Shown piece by piece: positions 43,331 to 53,510 of a DNA stretch of 64,000 bases. Made by a program: the position numbers and the translations under genes. The DNA comes from Pseudomonas sp. ADAK18. GTDB taxonomy: Bacteria > Pseudomonadota > Gammaproteobacteria > Pseudomonadales > Pseudomonadaceae. Every line of letters begins with the position of its first letter. The stretch's first letter is position 1. Below the pieces are notes generated by a model that had not been told where the DNA came from, made no database searches, and saw only the letters and a list, made by a program, of their open reading frames with translations. The stretch covers positions 847,001-911,000 of the forward strand of contig NZ_CP052859.1 of assembly GCF_012935695.1 (NCBI RefSeq), read 5' to 3'.

Positions 43331-44026
43331 ATGAATCGCTATGTTTCCGTCTTGGCATTGAGTGGGATCGCCGTGCTCGCGGGCTGTGTCGCCCCGACGC
43401 CAAAACCCAATGACCCGTACTATGCGCCGGTGTTGCCGCGCACGCCGTTGCCGGCGGCGGCCAACAATGGCTCGATCTACCAGGCCGGTTTCGAACAGAA
43501 CCTGTACAGCGACCGCAAGGCGTTCCGGGTCGGTGACATCATCACCATCACCTTGAACGAGAAGACCCAGGCCAGCAAAAACGCCAACTCCCAGGTGGGC
43601 AAGACCAGCAAGACCAACATCGGCCTGACGTCGCTGTTCGGCGGCGGCCTGACCACCAACAACCCTTTGGGTGACGGCGATCTGAGCCTGAACGCGGGCT
43701 ACAGCGGCGACCGCGCCACCAACGGTAAAAGCACCGCAGGGCAGGGCAACAGCCTGACCGGTTCGATCACCGTGACCGTGGCGGATGTGTTGCCCAACGG
43801 CATCATCGCGGTACGTGGCGAGAAGTGGATGACCCTCAACACCGGTGACGAGCTGGTGCGCATTGCCGGGATGGTCCGCGCCGATGATATTTCCACTGAC
43901 AACACCGTGCCGTCGACACGGATTGCCGATGCACGCATTACCTACTCGGGTACGGGTTCGTTTGCTGACGCCAGTCAGCCGGGCTGGTTTGACCGTTTCT
44001 TCCTTAGCCCGCTGTTCCCTTTCTAG
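43331..44026 (+). CDS. flgH: Flagellar L-ring lipoprotein FlgH
   Basis: This 231-residue outer-membrane lipoprotein has a signal ending in VLAGC (Cys19). It carries family blocks [19 protein letters not shown] and [20 protein letters not shown] (given here as [13 protein letters not shown]), and it ends SPLFPF. FlgH polymerises into the L-ring bushing. AGGTAAGG lies just before the ATG. Its stop codon is directly followed by flgI. Confidence 0.97.
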   Translation: MNRYVSVLALSGIAVLAGCVAPTPKPNDPYYAPVLPRTPLPAAANNGSIYQAGFEQNLYSDRKAFRVGDIITITLNEKTQASKNANSQVGKTSKTNIGLTSLFGGGLTTNNPLGDGDLSLNAGYSGDRATNGKSTAGQGNSLTGSITVTVADVLPNGIIAVRGEKWMTLNTGDELVRIAGMVRADDISTDNTVPSTRIADARITYSGTGSFADASQPGWFDRFFLSPLFPF

Positions 44027-44035
44027 GTGATCACT

Positions 44036-45142
44036 TTGAAACTCAAACAGCTGATGGCCGCCGCATTATTGCTGGCCTTGAGCGCAGGCGCCCAGGCTGA
44101 GCGTCTGAAAGACATCGCCAGCATTTCCGGCGTGCGCAGTAACCAGTTGATTGGCTACGGGCTGGTGGTGGGTCTTAACGGCACGGGTGACCAGACCACC
44201 CAGACTCCGTTCACCTTGCAGACCTTCAACAACATGCTTTCGCAGTTCGGGATCAAGGTGCCGCCTGGGTCGGGCAACGTGCAGTTGAAAAACGTGGCGG
44301 CGGTGTCCATCAGTGCTGATTTGCCGGCGTTCTCCAAGCCGGGGCAGGTGGTGGACATTACGGTCTCGTCCATCGGTAACTCGAAAAGCCTTCGCGGCGG
44401 CACCTTGCTGATGACCCCGCTCAAAGGTATCGACGGCAATGTCTACGCCATCGCCCAGGGCAACCTGGTGGTGGGCGGTTTTGATGCCGAAGGCCGCGAC
44501 GGTTCCAAGATCACCGTCAACGTCCCGTCAGCCGGTCGGATTCCCGGTGGTGCCATGGTGGAGCGTACCGTGCCCAGCGGTTTCAACCAGGGCAACAGCC
44601 TGACCCTGAACCTCAACCGTTCGGACTTCACCACCGCCAAGCGTGTGGTGGACAAGATCAACGACATGCTCGGCCCAGGCGTGGCCCAGGCCATCGACGG
44701 CGGCTCGGTGCGTGTGACCGCGCCGCTGGATCCAAGCCAGCGTGTGGATTACCTGTCGATCCTGGAAAACCTCGAAGTGGATCCAGGCCAGGCGGTAGCC
44801 AAGGTCATCATCAATTCGCGCACCGGTACGATCGTGATCGGTCAGAACGTCAAGGTGTCGCCGGCGGCGGTGACCCACGGCAGCCTGACCGTGACCATTA
44901 CCGAAGACCCGATCGTCAGCCAGCCGGGCGCGTTCTCCAACGGCCAGACTGCGGTAGTGCCACGTTCGCGTGTTAATGCCCAGCAAGAAGCCAAGCCGAT
45001 GTTCAAATTCGGCCCCGGTACCACCCTGGATGAAATTGTCCGTGCGGTGAACCAGGTGGGCGCAGCGCCCGGCGACTTGATGGCAATCCTTGAAGCCCTG
45101 AAACAGGCCGGCGCTTTGCAAGCCGACCTGATCGTGATTTAA
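44036..45142 (+). CDS. flgI: Flagellar P-ring protein FlgI
   Basis: This 368-residue periplasmic protein is exported by a Sec signal (cut after AGAQA) and assembles the P ring. Blocks are [39 protein letters not shown] and [20 protein letters not shown]. The frame opens with a GTG at 44027 directly after the flgH stop codon, but AGGTGA (44025-44030) is well spaced only for the TTG at 44036 ([10 protein letters not shown]). The TTG is therefore preferred; the alternative adds three residues. Confidence 0.93.
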   Translation: MKLKQLMAAALLLALSAGAQAERLKDIASISGVRSNQLIGYGLVVGLNGTGDQTTQTPFTLQTFNNMLSQFGIKVPPGSGNVQLKNVAAVSISADLPAFSKPGQVVDITVSSIGNSKSLRGGTLLMTPLKGIDGNVYAIAQGNLVVGGFDAEGRDGSKITVNVPSAGRIPGGAMVERTVPSGFNQGNSLTLNLNRSDFTTAKRVVDKINDMLGPGVAQAIDGGSVRVTAPLDPSQRVDYLSILENLEVDPGQAVAKVIINSRTGTIVIGQNVKVSPAAVTHGSLTVTITEDPIVSQPGAFSNGQTAVVPRSRVNAQQEAKPMFKFGPGTTLDEIVRAVNQVGAAPGDLMAILEALKQAGALQADLIVI

Positions 45143-45146
45143 GGCC

Positions 45147-46415
45147 ATGGCCATAGACATGCGCAAAAGCGGCCTGAGCAGCACGGCGGACTCGGGTTCC
45201 TATTCCGACCTCAACCGGCTTAACCAGCTCAAGGTCGGCGACAAGAACAGCGAAGGCAACATGCGCAAGGTGGCGCAGGAGTTCGAGTCGTTGTTTCTCA
45301 GTGAGATGCTCAAGTCCATGCGTTCGGCCACCGAAGCCCTGGGCAAGGACAATCCGCTGAACACGCCGGCGGCCAAGCAGTACCAGGAAATGTACGACCA
45401 GCAACTGGCGGTGTCGTTGTCTCGCGAGGGCGGTGGTATTGGCCTGGCGGACGTGCTGATGCGCCAGATGAGCAAGGACAAACCGGTGGTCGCGGCCGAT
45501 GCGACCCTGCAAGGCCCGGCGGTACCGGCGAAGAAAGTCGATGTACCGACGGAGATTGGCGCAGGCACGTTGCCGGACGGTCCGTTGGGGCGTTCCAACG
45601 GCCAGCGTCCATTGTGGGCTTACCGTGTGGCGACCACTGACCGCTCCAACGATCCGGCCGCCCACGCCAACGACATGGAACTGATGAATCAGCGCCGCAT
45701 TGCGTTGCCGAGCAAGCTGACCGATCGCCTGTTGGCCGGCATTGTGCCTGCCACTGGATTAAACGGCAGCGATGCCAAGGCCGCGCCGTTGCGTAACAGT
45801 GCCGCCGATGACGGTGTGATCAACAGCGCTGCCCGCAGTTTCGCGGTGCCGAGCGGGCGCATGCAGGTTTATGGTCGCGCTATCGCGCAGCCGCCGCTGG
45901 CGCCTGCGAAGAAGGCGTTCAGTTCGCAAGATGAGTTTGTGGCCACCATGTTGCCGATGGCCAAGGAAGCGGCCTCGCGCATTGGCGTCGACCCGCGGTA
46001 CCTGGTGGCCCAGGCGGCCCTGGAAACCGGTTGGGGCAAATCCGTGATGCGTGCCCAGGACGGCACCAGTAGTCACAACCTGTTTGGTATCAAGGCCGGC
46101 CAGAGTTGGCAGGGCGACCAGGCACGGGCGATCACCAGCGAGTTTCGCAATGGCGAGATGGTCAAGGAGACGGCGCAATTCCGTTCTTATGCTTCCTATA
46201 AAGACAGCTTCCATGACCTCGTCACGTTGTTGCAAAGCAATGATAGGTATCAAGAAGTTCTGAAATCGGCCGACAACCCGGAACAGTTTGTACGCGAGTT
46301 GCAAAAAGCCGGTTATGCAACCGACCCGGACTACGCCAGCAAGATTTCGCAGATAGCCAAAACGATGAACAGCTACCAAAACTACGCTGCGGCGGGCGCT
46401 TCCACACATTTATAA
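45147..46415 (+). CDS. flgJ: Flagellar rod cap / peptidoglycan hydrolase FlgJ
   Basis: This 422-residue two-domain protein has an N-terminal rod-cap domain (KVAQEFESLFLSEMLKSMR, about residues 35-110), a variable linker (about 115-250), and a C-terminal glucosaminidase domain (about 260-415). The catalytic Glu is in AQAALETGWGKS. It cuts a path for the rod through the wall. It is longer than the enteric protein (about 313) because of the linker. It starts four bases after flgI ends. Confidence 0.95.
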   Translation: MAIDMRKSGLSSTADSGSYSDLNRLNQLKVGDKNSEGNMRKVAQEFESLFLSEMLKSMRSATEALGKDNPLNTPAAKQYQEMYDQQLAVSLSREGGGIGLADVLMRQMSKDKPVVAADATLQGPAVPAKKVDVPTEIGAGTLPDGPLGRSNGQRPLWAYRVATTDRSNDPAAHANDMELMNQRRIALPSKLTDRLLAGIVPATGLNGSDAKAAPLRNSAADDGVINSAARSFAVPSGRMQVYGRAIAQPPLAPAKKAFSSQDEFVATMLPMAKEAASRIGVDPRYLVAQAALETGWGKSVMRAQDGTSSHNLFGIKAGQSWQGDQARAITSEFRNGEMVKETAQFRSYASYKDSFHDLVTLLQSNDRYQEVLKSADNPEQFVRELQKAGYATDPDYASKISQIAKTMNSYQNYAAAGASTHL

Positions 46416-46425
46416 GGTCTGAATC

Positions 46426-48462
46426 ATGAGTTTGCTCAATATCGGGATGTCGGGGCTCAATGCCGCCCAAGGATCGTTGTCGGTCTTAAGTAACAACATT
46501 GCCAACGTCAACACCCCGGGCTACTCACGTCAGCAGAGCTCTCAGAACGCCAATGCGTCGAACCAGTTTGGCGGTGTGTTTATCGGCAGCGGTACGACCC
46601 TGGCGGATGTGCGCCGGGTGTACAACCAGTACCTGGACACCGCTTATCAGAACAGCACCTCGCTCAATAGTGATGCCAATGCCTACCTGGGCCAGGCCAG
46701 TGCGATAGACAAGACCCTGTCGGACAAGACCACCGGCATGTCTGCGGTGCTCAGCGCCTTTTTCGCGGCCGCGCAGACCGCAGCGGCTACGCCCAGTGAT
46801 GTGTCCGCCCGACAACTGCTGCTCACCAGCGCCCAGACCTTGAGCAACCGTTTCAACGCCATTTCCTCGCAGTTGACCCAGCAGAAAGAAAGCATCAATG
46901 GCCAGTTGAGCAGCCTGAGTGATCAGGTCAATACACTGACCTCATCGATTGCCTCGCTCAACAAGCAGATTGCCCAGTCCCAGGGCTCGTCCAGCAACGC
47001 GCCAGCCAATCTGCTGGATGCGCGTACCGAAGCGGTACGTTCGCTCAATGAGCTGATCGGGGTCACGGCCACCGAGAAGAACGGCCAGTTCAGTGTGACA
47101 ACGGGTACGGGGCAGTCGCTGGTGGAAGGCGGTATTGCCAGCACAATTTCGGCAGTGCCAAGCAAGAGTGACAACAGTCAGTACACCATTCAGCTCAACC
47201 TTGGCAGCACCACGATGGACATCGGTTCGGTGGTCAGCGGTGGCAGCATTGGTGGCCTGATGCGTTACCGCAGCGACGTGCTGATGCCGGCCATCAATGA
47301 TCTGGGTCGTATTGCCATCGCCACCGCTGACACCGTCAATAACCAACTGGGCCAGGGCCTGGACCTGAACGGTGAATTCGGTTCGTCGCTGTTCAGCGAT
47401 ATCAACAGTGCGGCGGCCATCGCCCAACGGAGCCAAGGGGCTGCGGGCAACAGCGCGGGCTCGGGCAATCTCAATGTGACGATCGCGGACAGCAGTAAAC
47501 TGACGACCTACGACTACAAGGTCACGTTTACCAGCGGCAACCAGTACAACGTCGTGCGTTCCGACGGTAAGTCCATGGGGTCGTTCGATACCACTACCAC
47601 GCCGCCACCGGTTATTGACGGTTTCACCCTGGCGCTCGATGGCAAGGGGCCGATGGCTGCCGGCGACAGTTTCAAGGTTAGCCCGACCGCCAATGGCGCC
47701 AGCGGGATCGGTGTCGACCTCAAGGATGCCAATAAACTCGCGTTCGCCGGGCCATTGGCGGGTAATGCCAGCAAGACCAATACGGGGACTGGCATCTTCA
47801 ATCCACCCCAATTGACCCTGCCGCTGGATATTCATGGCGGTGCCAATACCGCGCAACTGCGCACCGGGATTGAAAACTCGATGCCGGTGAAAATGGTGTT
47901 CGGCAAGCCTGCGGCCGACGGTACCCAGTCGTACACGGTCAACGATGCCCAAGGTAACCCGATCGGTACCGGCAGCATCATTCCGGGCCAAGGCAACAAG
48001 GTCACCGTCAATGTGCCAATGCGCGATGCCAGCGGTGCGTTGATTCCGGGCAAGAGTTTCAGTTTTGATACCACCGTCTCCGGCTCACCCTCCAATGGCG
48101 ACAGCACCACCTTCGCCTTCAATGATGCCGCCAAGTCCGATGGTCGCAACGCCCAGCAGCTGCTTGGCCTGCAAACCAAGGCCACGGTGGGCGTGGCGGA
48201 TGGCAGCTCGGGTGTGAGCCTGGTCAGCGCCAATAGCCGTCTGGTGTCCCAAGTAGGTTCCAAGGCTGCCCAGGCCGGCACCGACAGTACCGCGACCGCT
48301 GCATTGCTGGCGGCGAACAAGGCGGCCAGCAACTCGGTGTCCCAGGTCAACCTGGATGAAGAGGCGGGCGACATGATCAAGTTCCAGCAGTACTACACCG
48401 CGTCGTCGCAGATCATCAAGGCCGCGCAAGAAACCTTCAGCACGCTGATCAATGCCCTTTAA
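46426..48462 (+). CDS. flgK: Hook-filament junction protein FlgK (HAP1)
   Basis: This 678-residue junction protein has conserved ends (N-terminal SLLNIGMSGLNAAQGSLSVL and NNIANVNTPGYSRQ; C-terminal NLDEEAGDMIKFQQYYTASS). The middle (about residues 330-560) is a Gly/Thr/Ser-rich beta-domain expansion; the enteric protein has about 547 residues. It starts 10 bp after flgJ with AAGG seven bases before the ATG. It lies in one operon with flgL. Confidence 0.96.
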   Translation: MSLLNIGMSGLNAAQGSLSVLSNNIANVNTPGYSRQQSSQNANASNQFGGVFIGSGTTLADVRRVYNQYLDTAYQNSTSLNSDANAYLGQASAIDKTLSDKTTGMSAVLSAFFAAAQTAAATPSDVSARQLLLTSAQTLSNRFNAISSQLTQQKESINGQLSSLSDQVNTLTSSIASLNKQIAQSQGSSSNAPANLLDARTEAVRSLNELIGVTATEKNGQFSVTTGTGQSLVEGGIASTISAVPSKSDNSQYTIQLNLGSTTMDIGSVVSGGSIGGLMRYRSDVLMPAINDLGRIAIATADTVNNQLGQGLDLNGEFGSSLFSDINSAAAIAQRSQGAAGNSAGSGNLNVTIADSSKLTTYDYKVTFTSGNQYNVVRSDGKSMGSFDTTTTPPPVIDGFTLALDGKGPMAAGDSFKVSPTANGASGIGVDLKDANKLAFAGPLAGNASKTNTGTGIFNPPQLTLPLDIHGGANTAQLRTGIENSMPVKMVFGKPAADGTQSYTVNDAQGNPIGTGSIIPGQGNKVTVNVPMRDASGALIPGKSFSFDTTVSGSPSNGDSTTFAFNDAAKSDGRNAQQLLGLQTKATVGVADGSSGVSLVSANSRLVSQVGSKAAQAGTDSTATAALLAANKAASNSVSQVNLDEEAGDMIKFQQYYTASSQIIKAAQETFSTLINAL

Positions 48463-48476
48463 AGGAGTCTGGAACG

Positions 48477-50060
48477 ATGCGTATTTCGACACAGCAGTAC
48501 TTCGATACCAGCGCCAGCAAGTATCAGGATAACTATTCCAGTGTGGTGAAGGCCCAGGACCAGGCAAGTTCCGGGGTTCGGGTGCAGACGGCTGCCGATG
48601 ATCCGGTGGCCGCCGCCCGTTTGCTGATGTTGCAGCAGCAGAAGGACATGTTGGGGCAGTTCAACGGCAATATTAATAGCCTGCAAAACTCCCTGACCAA
48701 TGAAGAGAGTGTGCTCGATAGCATCAACACGGCCATGCAAAGGGCCAGTGAGTTGGCACTGCGGGCCGGTAACATTGGCATCAGTGATGATGATCGCAAG
48801 TCGATCGCCAGCGAAGTGGGGGCGCTGGAGGATCATGTGCTGAGCCTGCTCAACTCCAAGGACGCCAATGGCAATTACATGTTTTCCGGGGCCAAGACCG
48901 ATACGCCGCCCTACAGTCGTAACAACGATGGAACCTACACATATCAAGGGGATGAGACGCCGCTGAGCTTGCAGGTTTCGGATAACTTGTCGATTCCCGT
49001 CGGTGATACCGGCAAGTCGATCCTTGAGGGCGCCTCTAACACCGGTCGTACTCGGGCCACCTTGTTGCCGCCGGCCGTCAATGACGGCAAGGTCGCGGTC
49101 TCGTCCGGGCTGATTACCTCCGGCACCACGTACAGCAAAAGCTTTTCTGATGGGCAGCCTTACAAGCTGACGTTCTCCAGCAGCACCCAATACAGCGTGA
49201 CCGATAAAGACGGTAATGACGTCACCTCCGAGATTGCGGGTAATGGCACCTTTGATGCCACCAAGGAAGGCGCATCCAGCGTCAACCTGCGGGGTGTCAA
49301 GTTCGATATCAGCCTGAACCTGGGCAAGGACGTCGCGCCGGGCGCTGCCTCCGATGCGCTGGTGGCGGGCAAGGCGTTCACCCTGGAAAACAAGCCGGAT
49401 ACATTCAGTCTTTCGCGCACGGCGAGTAACTCCTCCACCGCGCAACTGACTGGCGGTAAGGTGACGGACCAGGCGGCCTATGCCAGTACCTTTCCCAGCT
49501 CGGGTGCTCTTATCAAGTTCACCAGTGGCACCAGCTACGAGGTATACGCCCAGCCGTACACGGCAGATAGCAAGTCTATCGCCTCAGGTACCATGGCTGC
49601 TGGCGCGACGTCGATCACTACGGCGGGGGTGACCTTCGACATCAGTGGTACGCCTGGTACGGGTGATCAGTTCTCGGTCGGGGCCACCAGCAACAAAAAT
49701 CAGAATGCGCTGGATACCTTGAGCCAGTTGCGTAAGGCCCTTGAAACCCCGGCGGATGGTAATTTGGTTGCGCAAAACAAGCTCAAGGATGTGGTGGCCA
49801 CGACCATTGGCAACCTGAACAACGCCAAGTCGCAGATTGATCTGGTGCGCGGTTCCATTGGTGCACGAATGAACGCCCTGGAGATTCAGGGCGCAGAAAA
49901 CACCAGCTTGGGGGTAGCCAATACCGCCACCATGTCGTCACTGGCCAACGTCGACATGGGCGAGGCAGCGATCAACCTGACGCTGCAGCAGACCATGTTG
50001 CAGGCCTCCCAGCTGGCATTCGTGAAAATCTCCCAGTTGAGCCTGTTCAGCAAAATGTGA
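48477..50060 (+). CDS. flgL: Hook-filament junction protein FlgL (HAP3)
   Basis: This 527-residue protein has flagellin-like ends (MRISTQQYFDTSASKYQDNY; SSGVRVQTAADDPVAAARLL; C-terminal SLANVDMGEAAINLTLQQT). The centre (about residues 150-400) is a long insertion of beta-rich sequence. The enteric protein has about 317 residues, so this one is clearly enlarged. AAGGAG lies eight bases before the ATG. A terminator-like hairpin follows, closing the flgF-flgL operon. Confidence 0.95.
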   Translation: MRISTQQYFDTSASKYQDNYSSVVKAQDQASSGVRVQTAADDPVAAARLLMLQQQKDMLGQFNGNINSLQNSLTNEESVLDSINTAMQRASELALRAGNIGISDDDRKSIASEVGALEDHVLSLLNSKDANGNYMFSGAKTDTPPYSRNNDGTYTYQGDETPLSLQVSDNLSIPVGDTGKSILEGASNTGRTRATLLPPAVNDGKVAVSSGLITSGTTYSKSFSDGQPYKLTFSSSTQYSVTDKDGNDVTSEIAGNGTFDATKEGASSVNLRGVKFDISLNLGKDVAPGAASDALVAGKAFTLENKPDTFSLSRTASNSSTAQLTGGKVTDQAAYASTFPSSGALIKFTSGTSYEVYAQPYTADSKSIASGTMAAGATSITTAGVTFDISGTPGTGDQFSVGATSNKNQNALDTLSQLRKALETPADGNLVAQNKLKDVVATTIGNLNNAKSQIDLVRGSIGARMNALEIQGAENTSLGVANTATMSSLANVDMGEAAINLTLQQTMLQASQLAFVKISQLSLFSKM

Positions 50061-50080
50061 TTCAGCGGCTGTAGACCGGC

Positions 50081-50118
50081 GGCTCACCCTGGAAACGGGG
50101 TGGGCCGTTGTCGTTTTT
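50081..50118 (+). terminator. Terminator after flgL
   Basis: GGCTCACCC (50081-50089) pairs with GGGTGGGCC (50098-50106), with one G-T pair, and is followed by GTTGTCGTTTTT. The rest of the 303-bp gap to the KAS III gene holds a CACCCC/GGGGTG hairpin (50307-50332) just before the coding region and no gene. Confidence 0.6.
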
Positions 50119-50363
50119 GGCCCCTGTATGTCCCCAGGTTTCGCACAAAGCGCAGAAAATTGAGTGACCTGTGAGTCATAAAGCGCATCTTCACTGTATC
50201 GTGTGAAAAGGATAGGTCGTCGCCAGGTCTCTGCGAGGGCCTGCTGCCAAGGTGTAAGGGCGGTTTTCGGCGAGTTTTTTTGCGGGGTTATCCCCTTTAT
50301 TGTCAGCACCCCCCGGCCTGTTCCGAGGGGTGTTCTCCAGCTATTTAGTATTGGGAAGCCACA

Positions 50364-51293
50364 ATGATTGGCATAAAAAGCATCGCCAGTTACGTGCCGG
50401 CAGACGGGATCGATAACTACGCCCAGGGTGCCAAGTTCGCCAAGGATGAAGAATTCATCATTGGTAAGATCGGTTCAGCGTTTCTGCCGCGCAAGGAAGC
50501 CGCGCAAGAAACCTCCGATCTGTGCGTCGAGGCCGTCAATGCCTTGTTCGCCAATAATCCGGATTTGAAGCGCGAATCCATCGACGCGCTGATCGTCGTC
50601 ACCCAGAACGGCGACGAAGAGGGCTTGCCTCACACGGCAGCCATCGTCCAGGACAAACTGGGCCTGCCTACCCACGTGGCCGCCTTCGATATCTCCCTGG
50701 GTTGCTCCGGGTATGTGTACGGCATCTATGCCATGAAAGGCTTCATGGAAGCCACCGGCCTGAAAAACGGCCTGTTGGTGACCGCCGATCCGTATTCGAA
50801 GATCGTCGATCCGGAAGACCGCAACACCACCATGCTCTTCGGCGATGCCGCCACGGCCACCTGGATGGGCGAAGGCGCTCCCTGGGCGCTGGGCAAAGCC
50901 AAGTTCGGTACTGACGGGTCCGGCGCGCCGCACCTGAAGGTCAGTAACGGTGTGTTTTTCATGAACGGCCGCCAGGTGTTCAACTTTGCCTTGCTCAAGG
51001 TGCCGGCGCATTTGCATGAGCTGCTCGATGAGTCGAACCTCAAGGCCGACGATATTGATGCGTTCTGCATTCACCAAGGCAGTGCGGCGATTGTCGATGC
51101 CGTGGCGCGTCGCTTCGAAGAGGCACCTGTGGAGAAGTTCATCAAGGATATGGTCGAGACCGGCAACACCGTGTCGTCGAGCATTCCCTTGCTGCTGGAG
51201 AAGCACATGATGGACGCAGACTGGCAGCGCGTGGCGATCAGCGGTTTCGGCGTTGGCCTGTCTTGGGGCTCGGCGATTCTCTATCGGCCGTGA
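50364..51293 (+). CDS. Beta-ketoacyl-ACP synthase III (FabH-like) in the flagellar locus
   Basis: This 309-residue thiolase-fold enzyme has the Cys-His-Asn triad in SLGCSGYVYG, FCIHQGSAAI and TGNTVSSSIPLLLE. KAS III enzymes condense an acyl-CoA with malonyl-ACP; the acyl substrate here is unknown. It is flanked by the flgL terminator and its own strong terminator, so it is a single-gene unit. In P. syringae the flagellin-glycosylation island between flgL and fliC contains glycosyltransferases followed by a KAS III homologue. Here only the KAS III gene is present. It is probably not the housekeeping fabH, which normally lies with fatty-acid genes. Confidence 0.88.
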   Translation: MIGIKSIASYVPADGIDNYAQGAKFAKDEEFIIGKIGSAFLPRKEAAQETSDLCVEAVNALFANNPDLKRESIDALIVVTQNGDEEGLPHTAAIVQDKLGLPTHVAAFDISLGCSGYVYGIYAMKGFMEATGLKNGLLVTADPYSKIVDPEDRNTTMLFGDAATATWMGEGAPWALGKAKFGTDGSGAPHLKVSNGVFFMNGRQVFNFALLKVPAHLHELLDESNLKADDIDAFCIHQGSAAIVDAVARRFEEAPVEKFIKDMVETGNTVSSSIPLLLEKHMMDADWQRVAISGFGVGLSWGSAILYRP

Positions 51294-51314
51294 TGCTGTA
51301 ATAGAGCTGCACAA

Positions 51315-51350
51315 AAAACGCCCATGATCGAAAGATCATGGGCGTTTTGT
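51315..51350 (+). terminator. Very strong terminator after the KAS III gene
   Basis: A perfect 15-bp stem (AAAACGCCCATGATC with GATCATGGGCGTTTT) is closed by a GAAA tetraloop and followed by GTTTTTTC. It isolates the KAS III gene from fliC. Confidence 0.92.
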
Positions 51351-51460
51351 TTTTTCTGGCGTTCAGCCGTGAAGACCCCGGATTCCGGGATTTTTGCCTG
51401 ATGTAAATGCTTGAATTGCAAGGAGTGGCCCCGTGCTAGTAAAAAAAATCAAAAAAGTCC

Positions 51461-51487
51461 TCAAGCAACTTGCTTTCACGACGATAA
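51461..51487 (+). promoter_or_regulatory. FliA (sigma-28) promoter of fliC
   Basis: TCAA (51461-51464), 15 bases and then GACGATAA (51480-51487) fit the flagellar sigma-28 consensus (TCAA/TAAA-N15-GCCGATAA) with one mismatch. The start codon of fliC is 80 bp downstream, giving a long leader. Confidence 0.85.
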
Positions 51488-51567
51488 CTATTACGAAGGT
51501 TCTCTAGGCCACACCCGGCGGTTGCCAGGGCCGGAAGCCGCAGTACACCACCCACGAGGATTTCGTC

Positions 51568-52998
51568 ATGGCATTAACAGTAAACACCAACCTTGCGTCG
51601 TTGACCGTTCAGAACAACCTGAACAAGGCTTCCGGTAACCTGCAAACCTCCATGCAGCGCCTGTCTTCCGGCCTGCGTATCAACAGCGCAAAAGACGACG
51701 CTGCTGGCCTGCAGATCTCCAACCGTCTGACCAGCCAGATCAACGGCCTGGGCACTGCCATCAAGAACGCCGGTGACGGTATCTCCATTGCGCAAACTGC
51801 TGAAGGCGCAATGCAGGAATCCACCAACATTCTGCAAAAAATGCGTACCCTGGCACTGCAATCCGCCAACGGCTCGCCAAGCGCTGACGACCGTAAGTCG
51901 AACAATGCGGAATACGCTGCTCTGACCGCAGAACTGACCCGTATTTCGGCTACTACCACTTTCGGTGGTCGTAACCTGCTGGACGGTTCGTTTGGTACTA
52001 CTTCTTTCCAGGTAGGTGCCAACGCTAACCAGACCATCAACATGACTCTGGGCGACGTATCGGCTAAAAGCATCGGTTCCCAGCAGGTCAAGAGTGCGGC
52101 GATCAAGCCGGCTGCAGGTTTCACTGCTGACACACTGACTGTTACCGGTAGCGGTCAAAGCTCCCCTGTTGCGGTACTGGCCACTGACTCTGCTGGCTCC
52201 ATCGCTGCCAAACTCAATGGTGCGGTCAGCGGCCTGAGCGCCACGGCGAGCACTGAAGCTCAGTTCGTTTTTGACTCTGCCACCATCAACGCTGCTACCC
52301 CTGCCAACTTCACTATGACCGTTGGTGGCGCAGCCGTTAAATTCGTCGGTGTGACCGATGCTGCCAGCATGGCAGAGCAATTGAAGTCCAACGCTGCCAA
52401 GTTGAATATCAGCGTCAACTTCGACTCCAAGCTGGGCTCCCTGTCGATCAAGTCCGACAGCGGCGACAACATCTCTTTCAGCGCCAGTGGTGGTGCAGTT
52501 GGTGGTATCACCGTAAACACCAAGGGCGGTGATGGCGCTTATGTTCCAGCTAACGCCACCGCACTGGCTGACGGCATCGTTGCGGTAGGTGCTGTTTCGC
52601 TCAACTCCAGCAGCGGTTATGCCATCAGCGGTGCTGCCGGTGCCACGGCCCTGTTCGGCGCTGCTGCTACCAGCTCCACCAAAACCAGCGTTTCCAACAC
52701 CGACGTACTGACCGCTACCAGCGCTCAGAACGCTGTCGACGTGATCTCCCAGGCGATTTCCAACATCGACTCCCAGCGTGCTGACCTCGGTGCTGTACAA
52801 AACCGTTTCGACAGCACCGTCGCTAACCTGCGTAGCATCTCGGATAACTCTACCGCTGCTCGTGGTGTGATCCAGGACGTCGACTTCGCTGCTGAAACCG
52901 CCCAACTGACCAAGCAGCAAACCCTGCAACAGGCATCCACTGCGATCCTGTCCCAGGCTAACCAGCTGCCGTCTGCTGTACTGAAGCTGCTTCAGTAA
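51568..52998 (+). CDS. fliC: Flagellin FliC
   Basis: This 476-residue filament protein has conserved D0/D1 ends: [20 protein letters not shown] and [20 protein letters not shown] at the N-terminus, and [20 protein letters not shown] and [16 protein letters not shown] at the C-terminus. The centre (about residues 175-385) is variable, rich in Ala, Ser, Thr and Gly, and has no Cys. Codon use is strongly biased to preferred codons, as expected for a highly expressed gene. A sigma-28 promoter precedes it and a terminator follows. Whether it is glycosylated cannot be seen; no glycosyltransferase gene is nearby. Confidence 0.97.
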   Translation: MALTVNTNLASLTVQNNLNKASGNLQTSMQRLSSGLRINSAKDDAAGLQISNRLTSQINGLGTAIKNAGDGISIAQTAEGAMQESTNILQKMRTLALQSANGSPSADDRKSNNAEYAALTAELTRISATTTFGGRNLLDGSFGTTSFQVGANANQTINMTLGDVSAKSIGSQQVKSAAIKPAAGFTADTLTVTGSGQSSPVAVLATDSAGSIAAKLNGAVSGLSATASTEAQFVFDSATINAATPANFTMTVGGAAVKFVGVTDAASMAEQLKSNAAKLNISVNFDSKLGSLSIKSDSGDNISFSASGGAVGGITVNTKGGDGAYVPANATALADGIVAVGAVSLNSSSGYAISGAAGATALFGAAATSSTKTSVSNTDVLTATSAQNAVDVISQAISNIDSQRADLGAVQNRFDSTVANLRSISDNSTAARGVIQDVDFAAETAQLTKQQTLQQASTAILSQANQLPSAVLKLLQ

Positions 52999-53021
52999 TA
53001 GCGACGCTTGATGACTGACGG

Positions 53022-53050
53022 AAGGGCGCGTTTACGTGCCCTTTTGTCTT
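53022..53050 (+). terminator. Terminator after fliC
   Basis: AAGGGCGCG pairs with CGTGCCCTT (one G-T pair) around a TTTA loop, followed by TTGTCTTTTG. It lies between fliC and flaG, so flaG gets reduced read-through. Confidence 0.75.
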
Positions 53051-53072
53051 TTGCGTGATGAGGAGATTGGAC

Positions 53073-53429
53073 ATGGACATGAGCGTCAAGTTGAACCTGT
53101 CTTATCCTGCTGCGGTACCGCAGACGGTGCCCGCACCCGTAGCCGCGAGGGCCGATCAGGCCGACGCCAAGCCTCAAGCCAAGGATCAGCCGGCTGCCGA
53201 GGCCCGGCGCGCGGATCTGGAAAAGGCGGTCACGGATATTCGCGAATTCGTCCAGGCTGCCCAGCGCAAACTGGATTTTTCCATCGATGATTCCACCCAC
53301 CAGGTAGTGGTTAAAGTCATCGCGACGGAAAGTGGCGAAGTCATTCGCCAGATTCCCTCGGAAACTGCATTAAAACTCGCCCAAAGCCTGCATGACGCCA
53401 GCAGCTTGCTGTTTGATGCAAAGGTCTGA
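53073..53429 (+). CDS. flaG: Flagellar protein FlaG
   Basis: This 118-residue protein has an Ala/Pro-rich N-terminal half and the FlaG block LDFSIDDSTHQVVVKVIATES, then GEVIRQIPSETALKLAQSL. FlaG influences filament length in Pseudomonas and other genera. The ATG at 53073 has GAGGAG seven bases upstream; the frame runs back to 53055 through that site. It lies between fliC and fliD, as usual in the genus. Confidence 0.9.
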   Translation: MDMSVKLNLSYPAAVPQTVPAPVAARADQADAKPQAKDQPAAEARRADLEKAVTDIREFVQAAQRKLDFSIDDSTHQVVVKVIATESGEVIRQIPSETALKLAQSLHDASSLLFDAKV

Positions 53430-53510
53430 AGTGGCATGAATTTTGTTGCTGTTGCTGTCTGAGACATAGTCCGTCAAGAAAGCAACAGGCCCTGGAATAG
53501 GAGAAAGACG

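Noticed and set aside
51574..52929. 451-codon open frame antisense to fliC
   Set aside because: Shadow of the strongly biased fliC codons; no start signal or homology.
53430..53510. Sigma-54 promoter for fliD (TGGCATGAATTTTGTTGC)
   Set aside because: The GG-to-GC spacing is 13 rather than 10 bases, which does not fit sigma-54.
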